Source: Bryobacterales bacterium (GTDB lineage: Bacteria > Acidobacteriota > Terriglobia > Bryobacterales > Bryobacteraceae). From it: 30,581 nucleotides of DNA. The stretch is taken from contig JALOKO010000002.1 in assembly GCA_025456495.1 (NCBI GenBank), positions 1 through 30,581 on the forward strand, given 5' to 3'. The position numbers were made by a program, and so were the translations under genes. Shown one piece after another: positions 17,091 through 25,699 of the stretch (positions within the stretch are counted from its first letter, which is position 1; each line of letters starts with the position of its first letter). The notes beneath the pieces are model-generated. The model saw only the letters and a program-made list of their open reading frames with translations. It did not search any database and was not told the DNA's origin.

Positions 17091-17331
17091 TCACCTTAAG
17101 GGCTCGCAACGCATCTCGTCCAGAAACGTTTCCATCTCCGCTTGATCGGCCTTCGTCAGGTTTGGCAGTTGCGGTCGGTTTCCGTTCTCCAGTTGACAGC
17201 GACTGGCGAATGTATGGCTTGTAGACGAGAACCGAATTCTCGGCCAAGCCGCGGTCCTTGCGCAGATAGTCCACATACCGTCTGACGAAGGGATCATCTT
17301 CCTCAGGCTTCTTCTGTTGGGTTGTATTCAA
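17091..17331 (-). pseudogene. Frameshifted N-terminal fragment of a tyrosine-type integrase
   Basis: From a TTG at 17331 the frame reads DDPFVRRYVDYLRKDRGLAENSVLVYKPYI, which matches the SAM-like N-terminal DNA-binding domain of tyrosine recombinases. Around 17203-17215 the similarity moves to another frame, which continues FASRCQLENGNRPQLPNLTKAD and ends at the TGA at 17091-17093. Only about 80 codons remain; the catalytic domain with its Arg-His-Arg-Tyr residues is missing. The original frame stays open into the next gene region but is not protein-like there. A small hairpin (ACTGGC/GCCAGT, 17346-17362) lies just upstream. Confidence 0.6.
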
Positions 17332-17446
17332 GTCGTTTCTCCTGTACTGGCGGTCTGCCAGTCCGGAGAAACGTTAGCAGCTTATGCCGCGCCGCCACGG
17401 CCGAGTGCTCAGCGCTGCGACCTCACTGCGCTTCCACGCCGCGTAA

Positions 17447-17698
17447 TCCGGAACGCGGCATTACGCTGCCGAGGGCAGTCTGCGCGGCGTAGCCGTGGGT
17501 CGCCACAACTGGACCTTCTTCGGCAGCGACACCGGCGGCAGGACCGCAGCGGTGCTAAAGAGCTTCATCGCCACTTGCCACCAAGCCAAGCTCGACCCGT
17601 GGAGCTACCTGGTGGACGTCCTCAAACGCATCGGCGATCACCCCGTGAACGCGCTGGGCGAGTTGTTGCCCAACAACTGGAAACCCGCCGAAGCCTGA
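17447..17698 (+). pseudogene. C-terminal remnant of an IS66-family transposase
   Basis: Between an in-frame stop at 17444 and the TGA at 17696 the frame encodes LRGVAVGRHNWTFFGSD, then AAVLKSFIATCHQAKLDPWSYL and LKRIGDHPVNALGELLPNNW. This is the recognisable C-terminus of IS66 TnpC: the end of the DDE domain with its AE/SLRG segment, then the IS66 C-terminal domain. The upstream four fifths of the transposase and the accessory tnpA/tnpB genes are absent, so this is a dead fragment. I could not see terminal inverted repeats around it. Confidence 0.8.
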
Positions 17699-17842
17699 CA
17701 CCAACGCCAAGCGTGAAGCCCACCCGGCTTGCCTGGGACCTGGATTCACAGGACGGGTACGCCTCAGCCCGGGATGCATGCTGTTTGCAACCAAGGGCGA
17801 GGCGGTTGGTGCTGGGGCATGGGAAGCCCTGCGCTGGGTGGC

Positions 17843-19525
17843 TTAGCGGGCGGTGTAGCGGGGCCAGTTGAGCTGGACCCCTTGGCGGGTGAGCTCGCGC
17901 TGGAAGTCTTCGAGGAGGGGGCTCTGGTTGCGGACGGCGCGGGGAGTGTGTTGCTTCTGGAGACACCAGGCGGCTAAGTAGCCGGCGGATTCGCCGATGT
18001 TCCACTCCACCGGATGCAGGCGGTAACAGCCGTTGGTGAGGTGGGTGACGCCGAGGTTCTTGCAGGCGGCCAAGAGGTTATCCATGCGGCGGGGGATGAG
18101 AGCGCCAAGGGGAATCTGGAAGGGCAGCGAGCTGATGTCGATGTAGTTGTCTCCGCCGGTGGAGGGGTGGAGGTCAATGCGGTAGCTGCCGACGCCGACG
18201 GAGTCAGCGAAGGGTGCGGCGTGGAGGTCGTCACCCGCCTTGCCGGTGATGGCGGCGCGGGCGTTGGCGCCTACGTGTTCTTCGGTGACGGTGAACTCGG
18301 CGCGGATGCGGCGGGATTCGCGGATGTAGGGGTACTTGGCCATGCCGTCGGCGGTCCCGCTGGCGTCGGGGCGCAACTGCAGTCCCTTCCAGCCCTGGCC
18401 GCCGTCCGGACGGGGTGCTTCCGTTTGCAACCAATAGACCAGCGAGAGGCTGAGCTGCTTGGCGGCATCGAGGTGCTTCTGGAACTCGGCCGGGGAAACC
18501 TCGTGCAGGTTGGCCAGCCAGTAGTCGTTCTGCGGCCAGTTGACCAGGCAGAGGTCTGAGCTGGCGGCGGCATCGAGGAAGTAGCGGCGGTCGCGGATGC
18601 GGCGGTAGACCCACAGATTGAGGCCCTTGCCGGGGACTGAGTCCCGGGTGGGGTCGAAGGTAAGCTCGCGGGGTTCCAGGGTGACGGGGTTGGAGTAGGA
18701 CAGACTCAGTAGTTTTCCGGGCCAGGCGGGTTTCAACTGGGGGACATAGTCGCGCCAGAATGCATACTGGGCGGGTTTGTCGATGGTGTGGTCTTCACCG
18801 TCGCGATAACCCAGAACGAAGCAAACGGTGCAGGCCTGGAGGTTGGCGGGGGCGGCGGTTTCCGGGGCGGTGGGCTCGTTGGTGTCGCGGCGACTTTCGG
18901 CGCCGGTGACGTAGTCCACCTGGGCGAGCGGTAGCAGGTCCCCCTGCTCAGTGGCGTCCAGGAAGTAGAGGGCATCGACATCAACGGTGTTGCCGGAATC
19001 GAGGTGGCGCAGGCGCACACTCTGGAGGCGATTCGCGGTGGCGGTGGCGGCGACGGGCTGGTGGCGCAATGCCAGCGTGAGTTGGCCGCTGCTGAGGTAG
19101 GGCAGCAGCATGGCCTCCAGGACTGCGAGGCTGACGCGTGGCTCATGCGTGATGCGGGACACGGATCCATTGCCTGGGTTCAACTGCGACAGTGCGCGCG
19201 CTTCAGCGGTAAGCGGGAAGTGCTGGCGGTAGTAGTCGCGAACCGCCTGCCGGTACTCGCGGTAGAGCCGGGTGCAGCCGGTGGACTCAATCCAAGGGTG
19301 CTCGTCGGGGGGCACCAATTGGGATGTGAGTTGGCCGCCCACCCAGTCTGTCTCCTCGCTTAGCAGGACACGCGCGCCAGCACGCAAGGCAGCCAGGGCT
19401 CCGGCCACTCCACCGGTGCTGCCGCCAATGACAGCGACATCGAATCGCGCGGGGCGCTGCGCCAATGAAGGCAATGCCATGGCGGCAAAGGGAAGGGTAC
19501 GCACAAAGTGACGACGGCTGACCAT
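17843..19525 (-). CDS. Exported FAD-dependent oxidoreductase
   Basis: A 560-residue protein. The leader MVSRRHFVRTLPFAAMALPSLAQ is a Tat-type signal (SRRHF), as expected for a protein exported with bound FAD. The mature N-terminus has the Rossmann dinucleotide-binding motif DVAVIGGSTGGVAGALAALRAG followed by the acidic end of the second strand (LLSEETDWVGGQ). This matches the FAD_oxidored family (PF12831), common in acidobacteria and planctomycetes next to sulfatases and glycoside hydrolases. The C-terminal block with IPLGALIPRRMDNLLAACKNLG and the following GESAGYLAAW is also typical. I chose the ATG at 19525; the open frame continues 80 codons upstream through the divergent promoter region. 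The substrate is unknown. Confidence 0.85.
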   Translation of the reverse strand: MVSRRHFVRTLPFAAMALPSLAQRPARFDVAVIGGSTGGVAGALAALRAGARVLLSEETDWVGGQLTSQLVPPDEHPWIESTGCTRLYREYRQAVRDYYRQHFPLTAEARALSQLNPGNGSVSRITHEPRVSLAVLEAMLLPYLSSGQLTLALRHQPVAATATANRLQSVRLRHLDSGNTVDVDALYFLDATEQGDLLPLAQVDYVTGAESRRDTNEPTAPETAAPANLQACTVCFVLGYRDGEDHTIDKPAQYAFWRDYVPQLKPAWPGKLLSLSYSNPVTLEPRELTFDPTRDSVPGKGLNLWVYRRIRDRRYFLDAAASSDLCLVNWPQNDYWLANLHEVSPAEFQKHLDAAKQLSLSLVYWLQTEAPRPDGGQGWKGLQLRPDASGTADGMAKYPYIRESRRIRAEFTVTEEHVGANARAAITGKAGDDLHAAPFADSVGVGSYRIDLHPSTGGDNYIDISSLPFQIPLGALIPRRMDNLLAACKNLGVTHLTNGCYRLHPVEWNIGESAGYLAAWCLQKQHTPRAVRNQSPLLEDFQRELTRQGVQLNWPRYTAR

Positions 19526-19655
19526 GCCTTGATGGTAGCGCGAGGATGCGCCGAAGCCCCTATGGAGGAGGCCTGCTGGAAGCCGGACCGGCGGGGGTGG
19601 GTTGCGCGTTGGACCGCGGACATGTGACAGACTGTGGCGGGAGGAAGAATCTGCC

Positions 19656-21116
19656 ATGTCACATCCAGTCGTTCCCGCCATGGACCGTCGCCGTTTCCTT
19701 GGGGCTGCGGCAGCGGCAACTTTGGGCGGCTGCGCCCCAGCCGTGCGGAAAGAGCGCCCACCCAACGTGCTGTTTGTGCTGCCCGACCAACTGCGCGCGC
19801 AGAGCGTTGGCTACATGGGCAACACGGAAGTGAAGACCCCGCATATCGACCAACTGGCGGCCGATGGACTGGTGTTTGAGAATACCGTTGCCAACACGCC
19901 GGTTTGCTGTCCGGCGCGGGCCATTCTGATGACGGGCCAATACTGTCACAAGAACGGGATGGTGGCCAATGACTTGCGCCTGAACGAGGATCACCAGAGC
20001 ATCGCCAAGGTCTTTCAGGCGGGCGGCTATCGCACTGGATTCGTGGGGAAGTGGCATCTGGATGGCGGACCGCGAATGCCTGGCTTTGTGCCGCCAGGGC
20101 CACGACGGCAGGGCTTCGAATTCTGGGCGGCCAACCAGTGCAGCCACCGACATTTCGACACCCAATACTTCCGGGATAGCGAGGATCCGATTCCGGCGAA
20201 CGGGAAGTTTGAAAGCCAGTTGTGGGGCGAGTTGGGGCTGGAGTTTCTTGAGGGCGTGAAGAGGGACGAGCGGCCGTTCTTCCTTTCGGTGTTTTCTGGT
20301 CCACCCCACGATCCGTACAAGGCGCCCGAGGAGTATGAGCGCATGTACGACCCGGAGCGGATTACCCTGCGCCCGAATTGGAAGGCGGGGGAGCGGGTGC
20401 CCGACCGCAAAGCAATTGCGTCGTATTACGCCATGACCACCAGCATCGATGACCAGTTGGGAATGCTGCTGAAGGGCCTGGACGATCTGGGACTGCGCGA
20501 GGACACGATTGTGCTGTTTTCGTCCGATCACGGCGACATGTTGGGGTCGCAAGGAATGCCGTTAAAACGGAAGCCATGGGAAGAATCCATCCGCGTGCCA
20601 GGCGTGCTGCGGTACCCGAAAGGCATTCGAGCGGGAGACCGCGAGACGGCGCCGTTCTCACTGGTGGATGTCGCACCGACGCTGCTGTCCCTGTGCGGTC
20701 TGCAGCCGCCGGCGGCCATGCAGGGGCAGGACTTCAGCCGCCGTATCTTGGGCCGGGCGCAGGAACTGCCCGATTCGGCGTTCTTCCAGATCTTCGGCCC
20801 CTTCCTGGCGGGACGGGTGACGGAGGGATGGCGCGGGGTGCGCACGAACCGCTACATGTACGCCCGCTATGAAAGTCGGCCGTGGGTGCTGTACGACCTC
20901 CAGGAAGATCCCTACCAGATGAACAACCTGGCCGAGGATGCGGCAGCGGCTTCCATCCGCCAGGATATGGAAGCCCGCCTGCAAGCCTGGATGACGCGGA
21001 CGAATGATTCCTGGAGTTACAACTGGACCGTGCCCGTGGAGGATGCCGGGCGCCTGTACAAGGAGCGGATGTACCGCACGGTACAGGAATACCTCGCCGA
21101 GCATCCCCAGGGCTAA
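19656..21116 (+). CDS. Exported sulfatase (formylglycine type)
   Basis: A 486-residue arylsulfatase-like hydrolase. The leader contains MDRRRFLGAAAAATLGGC, a twin-arginine motif running into a lipobox, so it may be a lipoprotein. The sulfatase signature C-C-P-A-R is at 84-88 and fits CxPxR with cysteine 84 as the residue converted to formylglycine; TGQY follows. Metal and substrate ligands are present in LPDQLR, GKWHLDG and FSSDHGDMLG. Sulfatases of this group cleave sulfate esters of polysaccharides or small molecules in the periplasm. The start at 19656 has GGGAGGAAG upstream; an ATG at 19680 is possible. It is divergent from the FAD oxidoreductase, which may act on the same substrate. No formylglycine-generating enzyme is in the window. 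Confidence 0.9.
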   Translation: MSHPVVPAMDRRRFLGAAAAATLGGCAPAVRKERPPNVLFVLPDQLRAQSVGYMGNTEVKTPHIDQLAADGLVFENTVANTPVCCPARAILMTGQYCHKNGMVANDLRLNEDHQSIAKVFQAGGYRTGFVGKWHLDGGPRMPGFVPPGPRRQGFEFWAANQCSHRHFDTQYFRDSEDPIPANGKFESQLWGELGLEFLEGVKRDERPFFLSVFSGPPHDPYKAPEEYERMYDPERITLRPNWKAGERVPDRKAIASYYAMTTSIDDQLGMLLKGLDDLGLREDTIVLFSSDHGDMLGSQGMPLKRKPWEESIRVPGVLRYPKGIRAGDRETAPFSLVDVAPTLLSLCGLQPPAAMQGQDFSRRILGRAQELPDSAFFQIFGPFLAGRVTEGWRGVRTNRYMYARYESRPWVLYDLQEDPYQMNNLAEDAAAASIRQDMEARLQAWMTRTNDSWSYNWTVPVEDAGRLYKERMYRTVQEYLAEHPQG

Positions 21117-21148
21117 GGGTTGGATACAGCGGCAACGCGGTGTCCGCG

Positions 21149-21934
21149 CTACCGTTCAAACAGATTCGCAATGCCTCCCAGGACTGACCCTTCGCCGGTG
21201 CGTTGGCCGCCCGCGGCCGGGGCGTTGGCAAGGATGCGATCTGCCAGTCGAGAGAACGGCAGGCTTTGGAGATAGACCACGCCGACGCCACTAAGGGTGG
21301 CCAAAAAGAGGCCCTCGCCGCCGAAGATCATCGATTTCAGGTTGCCGGCGCGCTGGATGTCATAGGACACCGACGGCGTGAAAGCGACGATGCAGCCCGT
21401 GTCTACGCGTAGCGTTTCGCCGCGCAGTTCCTTGCGGATGATGGTGCCCCCGGCGTGTAGGAATGCCATGCCATCGCCCCGCAGGCGCTGTAGGATGAAG
21501 CCTTCGCCGCCGAACAGCCCGGCGCCGAAGCGTTGCGCGAAGGCGATGGAAATCTGGGTTCCCAGGGCGGCGCAGAGGAAGGAGTCCTTCTGGCAGATGA
21601 GGTCCTGGCCCACCTGGGCCATGTCCACCGGAATGATTTTTCCGGGATAGGGCGCGGCGAAGGCGACGCTGCGCTTTCCCTGCCCTCGATTCGTGAAGTG
21701 CGTCATAAAGATGGACTCGCGGGTAAGCATGCGCTTGCCAACGGCGAAGATTTTGTCCATGACGCCGGCGTTGGGGTTGGAGCCGTCGCCCATCTTGGTT
21801 TCGAACTGGATGAAATCCTCCATGTAGGACATGGTTCCGGCTTCGGCAATCACCGTCTCGCCGGGGTCCAATTCCACTTCTACTAGCTGCAGGTCGTCAC
21901 CAAAGATGCGATAGTCCACTTGATGGCAGTACAT
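21149..21934 (-). CDS. TIGR00266/AIM24-family protein
   Basis: A 261-residue beta-helical-type protein with no signal peptide. The repeated layout, GTMSYMEDFIQFETKMGDG at the N-terminus, FTNRGQGKRSVAFAAPYPGKIIPVDM, then LICQKDSFLCAALGTQISIAFAQ and FGGEGFILQRLRGDGMAFLHAGGTII, is the signature of the TIGR00266 family, homologous to the mitochondrial AIM24 protein. No enzymatic activity is established for it; the glycine-rich repeats probably form a double-psi or trimeric beta fold. The ATG at 21934 is the first in frame and directly precedes conserved sequence. It is convergent with the sulfatase, 32 bases away, and no functional link is evident. Confidence 0.88.
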   Translation of the reverse strand: MYCHQVDYRIFGDDLQLVEVELDPGETVIAEAGTMSYMEDFIQFETKMGDGSNPNAGVMDKIFAVGKRMLTRESIFMTHFTNRGQGKRSVAFAAPYPGKIIPVDMAQVGQDLICQKDSFLCAALGTQISIAFAQRFGAGLFGGEGFILQRLRGDGMAFLHAGGTIIRKELRGETLRVDTGCIVAFTPSVSYDIQRAGNLKSMIFGGEGLFLATLSGVGVVYLQSLPFSRLADRILANAPAAGGQRTGEGSVLGGIANLFER

Positions 21935-22430
21935 TCCAGGTCAGGTCTCCTTCTGCTTGTTCGCCACTGCAGTCCGGGCAGCGGGCACACCTTTCTATAC
22001 GTAGCATCTCGGGATCTGTTCATGGGAAGGATCGATGGCGCGCAGGTGTCGGCGGCGCAGGGAACCCACACCGGACGAAGGGCTTGCCCGGGACGCGGCA
22101 TTCGCCGCCAAACGATGGCCATGCTGGCCCCACATCCCCGGGAAAGTACCACCTGCCCAGGAGAGGCCACCAGACGAACGAATTCCCCACAACCCCCTGA
22201 TTTTCAGGCATTTGCCTTAGGGAGACAGCGGTAGTTCTACGGAACTGCACCAGTACTTGTATCTCAATTCGGGCTAGGAAAAGCCCCAGTACTTCGGAAC
22301 CACTTCCAGTTTCTTGCGCCTTTCTTCGCCCCCGAGGTGAGGGTAGTGTCAAGAGTGGGAACGGGTGGCCACGAAGATCGGTGGGCGTCCCTGGAATGGA
22401 AAGGCCCAGACGGGCGGATTGAGGATAGCG
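21935..22430. other. Intergenic region with no supported gene
   Basis: About 500 bases between the divergent AIM24 and PEP-CTERM genes. The short open frames here are GC-driven and I see no protein-like content. The right-hand half holds the repeated motif described separately. The PEP-CTERM gene is preceded by GAGG a few bases before its ATG. Confidence 0.5.
22233..22300 (+). promoter_or_regulatory. Repeated AGTWCTWCGGAAC motif upstream of the PEP-CTERM gene
   Basis: AGTTCTACGGAAC (22233-22245) and AGTACTTCGGAAC (22288-22300) are the same 13-base motif with two differences and are 55 bases apart. A third, partial copy AGTACTT is at 22252-22258, inside CAGTACTT, which recurs at 22287-22294. 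The first copy is also a palindrome (AGTTC/GAACT). The cluster ends about 130 bases before the ATG at 22431, so it is placed as an activator binding region. The regulator is not known from this window. Confidence 0.5.
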
Positions 22431-23207
22431 ATGAAGCAGTTTGTGTTCGGACTGGCGCTGGTGTTGATGTCGATGACGAGGATGGGGGCGGCGCCCATCA
22501 CGACGCAACTACAGACGGGCGACCTGGGGGAAGCATTGACGGAGTTCACCAGCGTGGCCTACAACGCGACAGCGCGCTGGCAGTCAAATGGCACGGGCAA
22601 CTTCAAGATGCGCATCTCGGACGGAACCTCTGGCTCTCCGAACCACCTGGTGAGCGGGGGCAGCGGCATCACCTGGGGAAGCGACTCGCCCCAGGCATTC
22701 ACGCTGAACTTCGATGGAGCGGTAGTGACGTTCACGATCGTGGACGGAGCCAACACGCACACGATCCGCGCTGAGACGGCGAGCACGCAGGTAAATGCGC
22801 TGATGATCGCGTTGCGATCACAAGCGGGAAACGGCATCTCATCGGAAATCGCGGTCAGCAACCTGGCGCTGAATGGGGTAGCGCTGTCGATTGCCTCAGC
22901 ATCGCTGGGCTTGGTGAACGCGCGCACCTTCCTGCTGGTGGAGGGCTTGACGGGCGGCTTCACACTGACGGGCAACTTGCGCATTGCGAAGACTGGCGGC
23001 GCGGGCGAGATTCCGTCGATGATTCTGTTTGCGGGCAAGACCTCGTATCAGCCACCCACTCCTGGCGCCGACGCACCCGGCGCGGAAACTCCGGAACCGG
23101 GAACCTTGCTGCTGCTAGCCGCGGGCCTGTTGCTGCTGGCTGCGGGCAAAGCCCAAGGATGGATGGTGGCGGCGAAAGTGACGCCGGCAGCCGCGCAGTC
23201 TCGTTGA
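22431..23207 (+). CDS. PEP-CTERM sorting domain protein
   Basis: A 258-residue secreted protein. A Sec signal (MKQFVFGLALVLMSMTRMGAA) is followed by a beta-rich, Ser/Thr/Gly/Ala-rich domain of about 190 residues without cysteine. Near residue 220 comes TPEPGT, then a hydrophobic helix (LLLLAAGLLLLAAG), the PEP-CTERM signal processed by exosortase. Unusually, the tail after the helix is about 20 residues and not arginine-rich (KAQGWMVAAKVTPAAAQSR), whereas most PEP-CTERM proteins end within a few basic residues. Such proteins are usually linked to exopolysaccharide or biofilm matrix. No exosortase gene is in the window, so it depends on one elsewhere. The start has GAGG just upstream. Confidence 0.85.
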   Translation: MKQFVFGLALVLMSMTRMGAAPITTQLQTGDLGEALTEFTSVAYNATARWQSNGTGNFKMRISDGTSGSPNHLVSGGSGITWGSDSPQAFTLNFDGAVVTFTIVDGANTHTIRAETASTQVNALMIALRSQAGNGISSEIAVSNLALNGVALSIASASLGLVNARTFLLVEGLTGGFTLTGNLRIAKTGGAGEIPSMILFAGKTSYQPPTPGADAPGAETPEPGTLLLLAAGLLLLAAGKAQGWMVAAKVTPAAAQSR

Positions 23208-23229
23208 TCGATGCAGTTATCGGTCAACG
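23202..23229. terminator. Hairpin between convergent genes, candidate bidirectional terminator
   Basis: CGTTGATCGAT (23202-23212) and ATCGGTCAACG (23219-23229) form an 11-base-pair stem with one G-T pair and a six-base loop. It starts on the last codons of the PEP-CTERM gene and ends 14 bases before the convergent stop at 23244. There is no long T run on either side, so it may be a weak or Rho-assisted terminator. Confidence 0.5.
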
Positions 23230-23243
23230 GCAACCGCACGAAG

Positions 23244-25664
23244 TCAGTCTGGCCATGTTGTGATTTCGACGTCGATGAACCCATCGGCCCGCAACCGCGT
23301 CAACCAGTCCAGTTCGGCTTGAAGCGCATGTCGCGTTGCCTTCTTCGAGGTTGCGTGAATACGAATCGGCGCCGTTCGAGGGTAACGCCGAATCAGTTCC
23401 AACGTGTCTGCGTTGTCATACAGGGTTGACTGCGGGTAGCGGTATTGGGCAAAGGAAATCCGAGTGAATGGCGCATCCCGGTCAGGGGGATGAATTTGCA
23501 AGGTGATGCTCGGGTGAAGATACTGCAGATCGATCAGCAGGCTGCGCTTGCAGTTCCTGAAATCGCAATACTGATCCAGTTCGACTAACTCCTCGGATGT
23601 GGTCACCCACCCGGTGCTGTGGGCGATAGCGTCTCGGAATTCTGACTCCACGAACTCCAGACTTTGCGACTGCGGGGTGCTGGCCACCAGCCGACTATCG
23701 ATTGCCTTGTAGCGTTCCAGCAGCTGTTGCTTGTAGTTTTTCCCACAATAGCGGAGCGCTCTAGCCCCTAGAGCCAGGGCGCGCCTGTCTGTGTATTGCA
23801 GCAATTCCAACCCCATCTCTTCCAGTAACGGGCCGGGCACCTCCCGACGCTGCTGGTGGGAGTAGAGAAGAGTCATCGCAAGGCCGAGACCACCTTTATC
23901 CGCGCTGCGAATCAGATCAAGGGCACGTTGCGCATACCGCGCGGGATCTCTCCTCAGCAACACGCTAGACGCGATTGCCCTCTCGTCGCCTTCGGAGTTA
24001 AGGAGGACGGCCTCCAACGAATCCAGCGGCATTCCCCAATAGTGGAGTAGCAAGACCGTGGAGCGGCTGGTACCCCGTCCGCAGGCATTCTGCTTGCGCG
24101 CGTTCAGCGTGGCCGCATTCAGGAAGTCTTCCGGTACCGAAACGGTAAATGGCAGAGATTCGGAGTCGTTCCATTCCAAAGCGGGATCCAACCGTGCAAG
24201 CAGTTTTTCCGCCAACGCCTTCGCGCGATCAGGATCGGCCATCACGAGCTTGCGGAAAGCAAGGCGCCTGAGTTCAATGCCGGAATCCTGCTGTGACTCC
24301 TGACGGCCGTCCCCGCCCTGGCAAGCTGACTCCGGCCAGGGTTCGTCGAGAATACTCACTGCCATCGTGATGACCAGTGCCTCCGGAAGCAGCAAGCGAT
24401 TCTGCAGCAGTTGTTGCTGCGTGCGCGAGCTGTATGTGCGCAGCCGCGGTTGAAGAGCGCTTTGCACCGCGGCAAACTTGTCCGCTAGCAGGTCAGCGGC
24501 CAAGTCTTGCCGGTAGAAACCTTCGATGGCGACAATCAGGCCCTGTAGGGCAACTTCATCCTCGGGGCTCTCTAAAAATCGATCCACGGTCAGCCGGGCG
24601 ATGCGAAGTCGAATGCGGTCGTACTCATCGAATCTCACTTGCAGCGCTGCCCGGTATGCGGCGTCCTGGCGCCCAAGGAGTTCACGAAAACGCTGAAAGT
24701 GCAGCTTGGCATCCACACAAACGTGCGGTGTCTGCTGAAGGATCTTCGGCACCAGAGGAAAATGCGGTCCAGCGATTTGTGCTTGCAAATAACGGCAGGA
24801 CAACTCGAGGTCCGGGTGATAGTAGAAGGTGGCCAGTATCGGGTCGAACCCGGTCTCAACATAGTATTCATACGCGGTGGTGAGTGCAGCTTCGGTTGGC
24901 AGGAAAAGCAGTTCGGCAAGCGGTGAATCAAGGGGGAGAATCGCCTCGTGCATGCCCCCGCGCTGGGCCAGGTTCTTCGGCTTCCATCCGAACGGGGGTG
25001 GCATGGCTGAGAGCTCCCCAATGCGGCGGTCAACCCATCGCGGATTTAGCGGAAGCACTTCGAACTCCAAGACATTGGAAACGAGGTAGCGCTCCTCGTC
25101 CGGGACGGACGGTGAGGCAGGATGGGAGATGCGGCGCTTCGATTCTGCTTCCTCCAGCTCAATATCCCTCAATACAAGCAAAAGCGCCAACCTGTACTTG
25201 CCGGGCTTCAGCGGTGGAAGGACGGCGTTGATTGGCGAGAATGGCGTTTTGAAGTGGCGCCTCCCCAGCACCTCGCCCCTTTGGAATGAATCATACGCGC
25301 AAGGAATCTTGAAGTCACCGCAATCGAAAGGACCCTCCAGGAGTCCGCCAGCATATTGGAAGTGGAGATTAGATTGCCGATCCAGTTGCAGTTCTATATG
25401 GTCACTGGCATGGGAAGGTGGATATAGTCGTTTGGAGATTTCAGCCAGATTCGAATCGACAAATATACGCTCCCCAAGCTCGAAAGGACCGGACGTCTTC
25501 AGCGATACTTGAAACAGGGGATTCCTGGCATGGAGTTGGACGGCGCGATCCAGGATACGGCTTTCTTCAGGCGCCGATTGCGCCGCCATTTCCCATGCCG
25601 CACCCAGGAGCATCGCCCCTAAGACTATCCCAGTCGCAATGCTTTTCCGAAGCTGGTTTCGCAT
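23244..25664 (-). CDS. Large secreted protein of unknown function
   Basis: An 806-residue protein with a Sec signal (basic MRNQLRKS, hydrophobic IATGIVLGAMLLGAAW, probable cleavage after MAAQSA). I do not recognise the family. Residues about 30-210 look beta-rich (GPFELGERIFVDSN, PPLKPGKYRLALLLVL), like an immunoglobulin-type domain. The middle and C-terminal parts are alpha-helical with Arg/Leu-rich segments that could be HEAT- or TPR-like repeats. The last 100 residues contain a basic and aromatic segment ending in DVEITTWPD. The start is the ATG at 25664; an in-frame TTG at 25697 is less likely. It lies 103 bases downstream of another large secreted-protein gene on the same strand, probably the same operon. 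Local GC is lower than in the flanks. Confidence 0.65.
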   Translation of the reverse strand: MRNQLRKSIATGIVLGAMLLGAAWEMAAQSAPEESRILDRAVQLHARNPLFQVSLKTSGPFELGERIFVDSNLAEISKRLYPPSHASDHIELQLDRQSNLHFQYAGGLLEGPFDCGDFKIPCAYDSFQRGEVLGRRHFKTPFSPINAVLPPLKPGKYRLALLLVLRDIELEEAESKRRISHPASPSVPDEERYLVSNVLEFEVLPLNPRWVDRRIGELSAMPPPFGWKPKNLAQRGGMHEAILPLDSPLAELLFLPTEAALTTAYEYYVETGFDPILATFYYHPDLELSCRYLQAQIAGPHFPLVPKILQQTPHVCVDAKLHFQRFRELLGRQDAAYRAALQVRFDEYDRIRLRIARLTVDRFLESPEDEVALQGLIVAIEGFYRQDLAADLLADKFAAVQSALQPRLRTYSSRTQQQLLQNRLLLPEALVITMAVSILDEPWPESACQGGDGRQESQQDSGIELRRLAFRKLVMADPDRAKALAEKLLARLDPALEWNDSESLPFTVSVPEDFLNAATLNARKQNACGRGTSRSTVLLLHYWGMPLDSLEAVLLNSEGDERAIASSVLLRRDPARYAQRALDLIRSADKGGLGLAMTLLYSHQQRREVPGPLLEEMGLELLQYTDRRALALGARALRYCGKNYKQQLLERYKAIDSRLVASTPQSQSLEFVESEFRDAIAHSTGWVTTSEELVELDQYCDFRNCKRSLLIDLQYLHPSITLQIHPPDRDAPFTRISFAQYRYPQSTLYDNADTLELIRRYPRTAPIRIHATSKKATRHALQAELDWLTRLRADGFIDVEITTWPD

Positions 25665-25699
25665 TCGATAACCCCGTTCCTGATGGAATCGCTCCAATG

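Noticed and set aside
16471..17331. A 286-codon minus-strand frame as one intact protein
   Set aside because: Only the first 40-45 codons resemble an integrase; the rest overlaps the EAL gene in a different frame and is not protein-like.
17346..17362. ACTGGC/GCCAGT hairpin as a recombination site
   Set aside because: Six-base arms with no second copy or flanking core that I can see; not enough to call an attachment site.
17600..17850. Replication origin at the composition switch
   Set aside because: No dnaA, dnaN or obvious DnaA-box cluster nearby; an inversion or island edge explains it as well.
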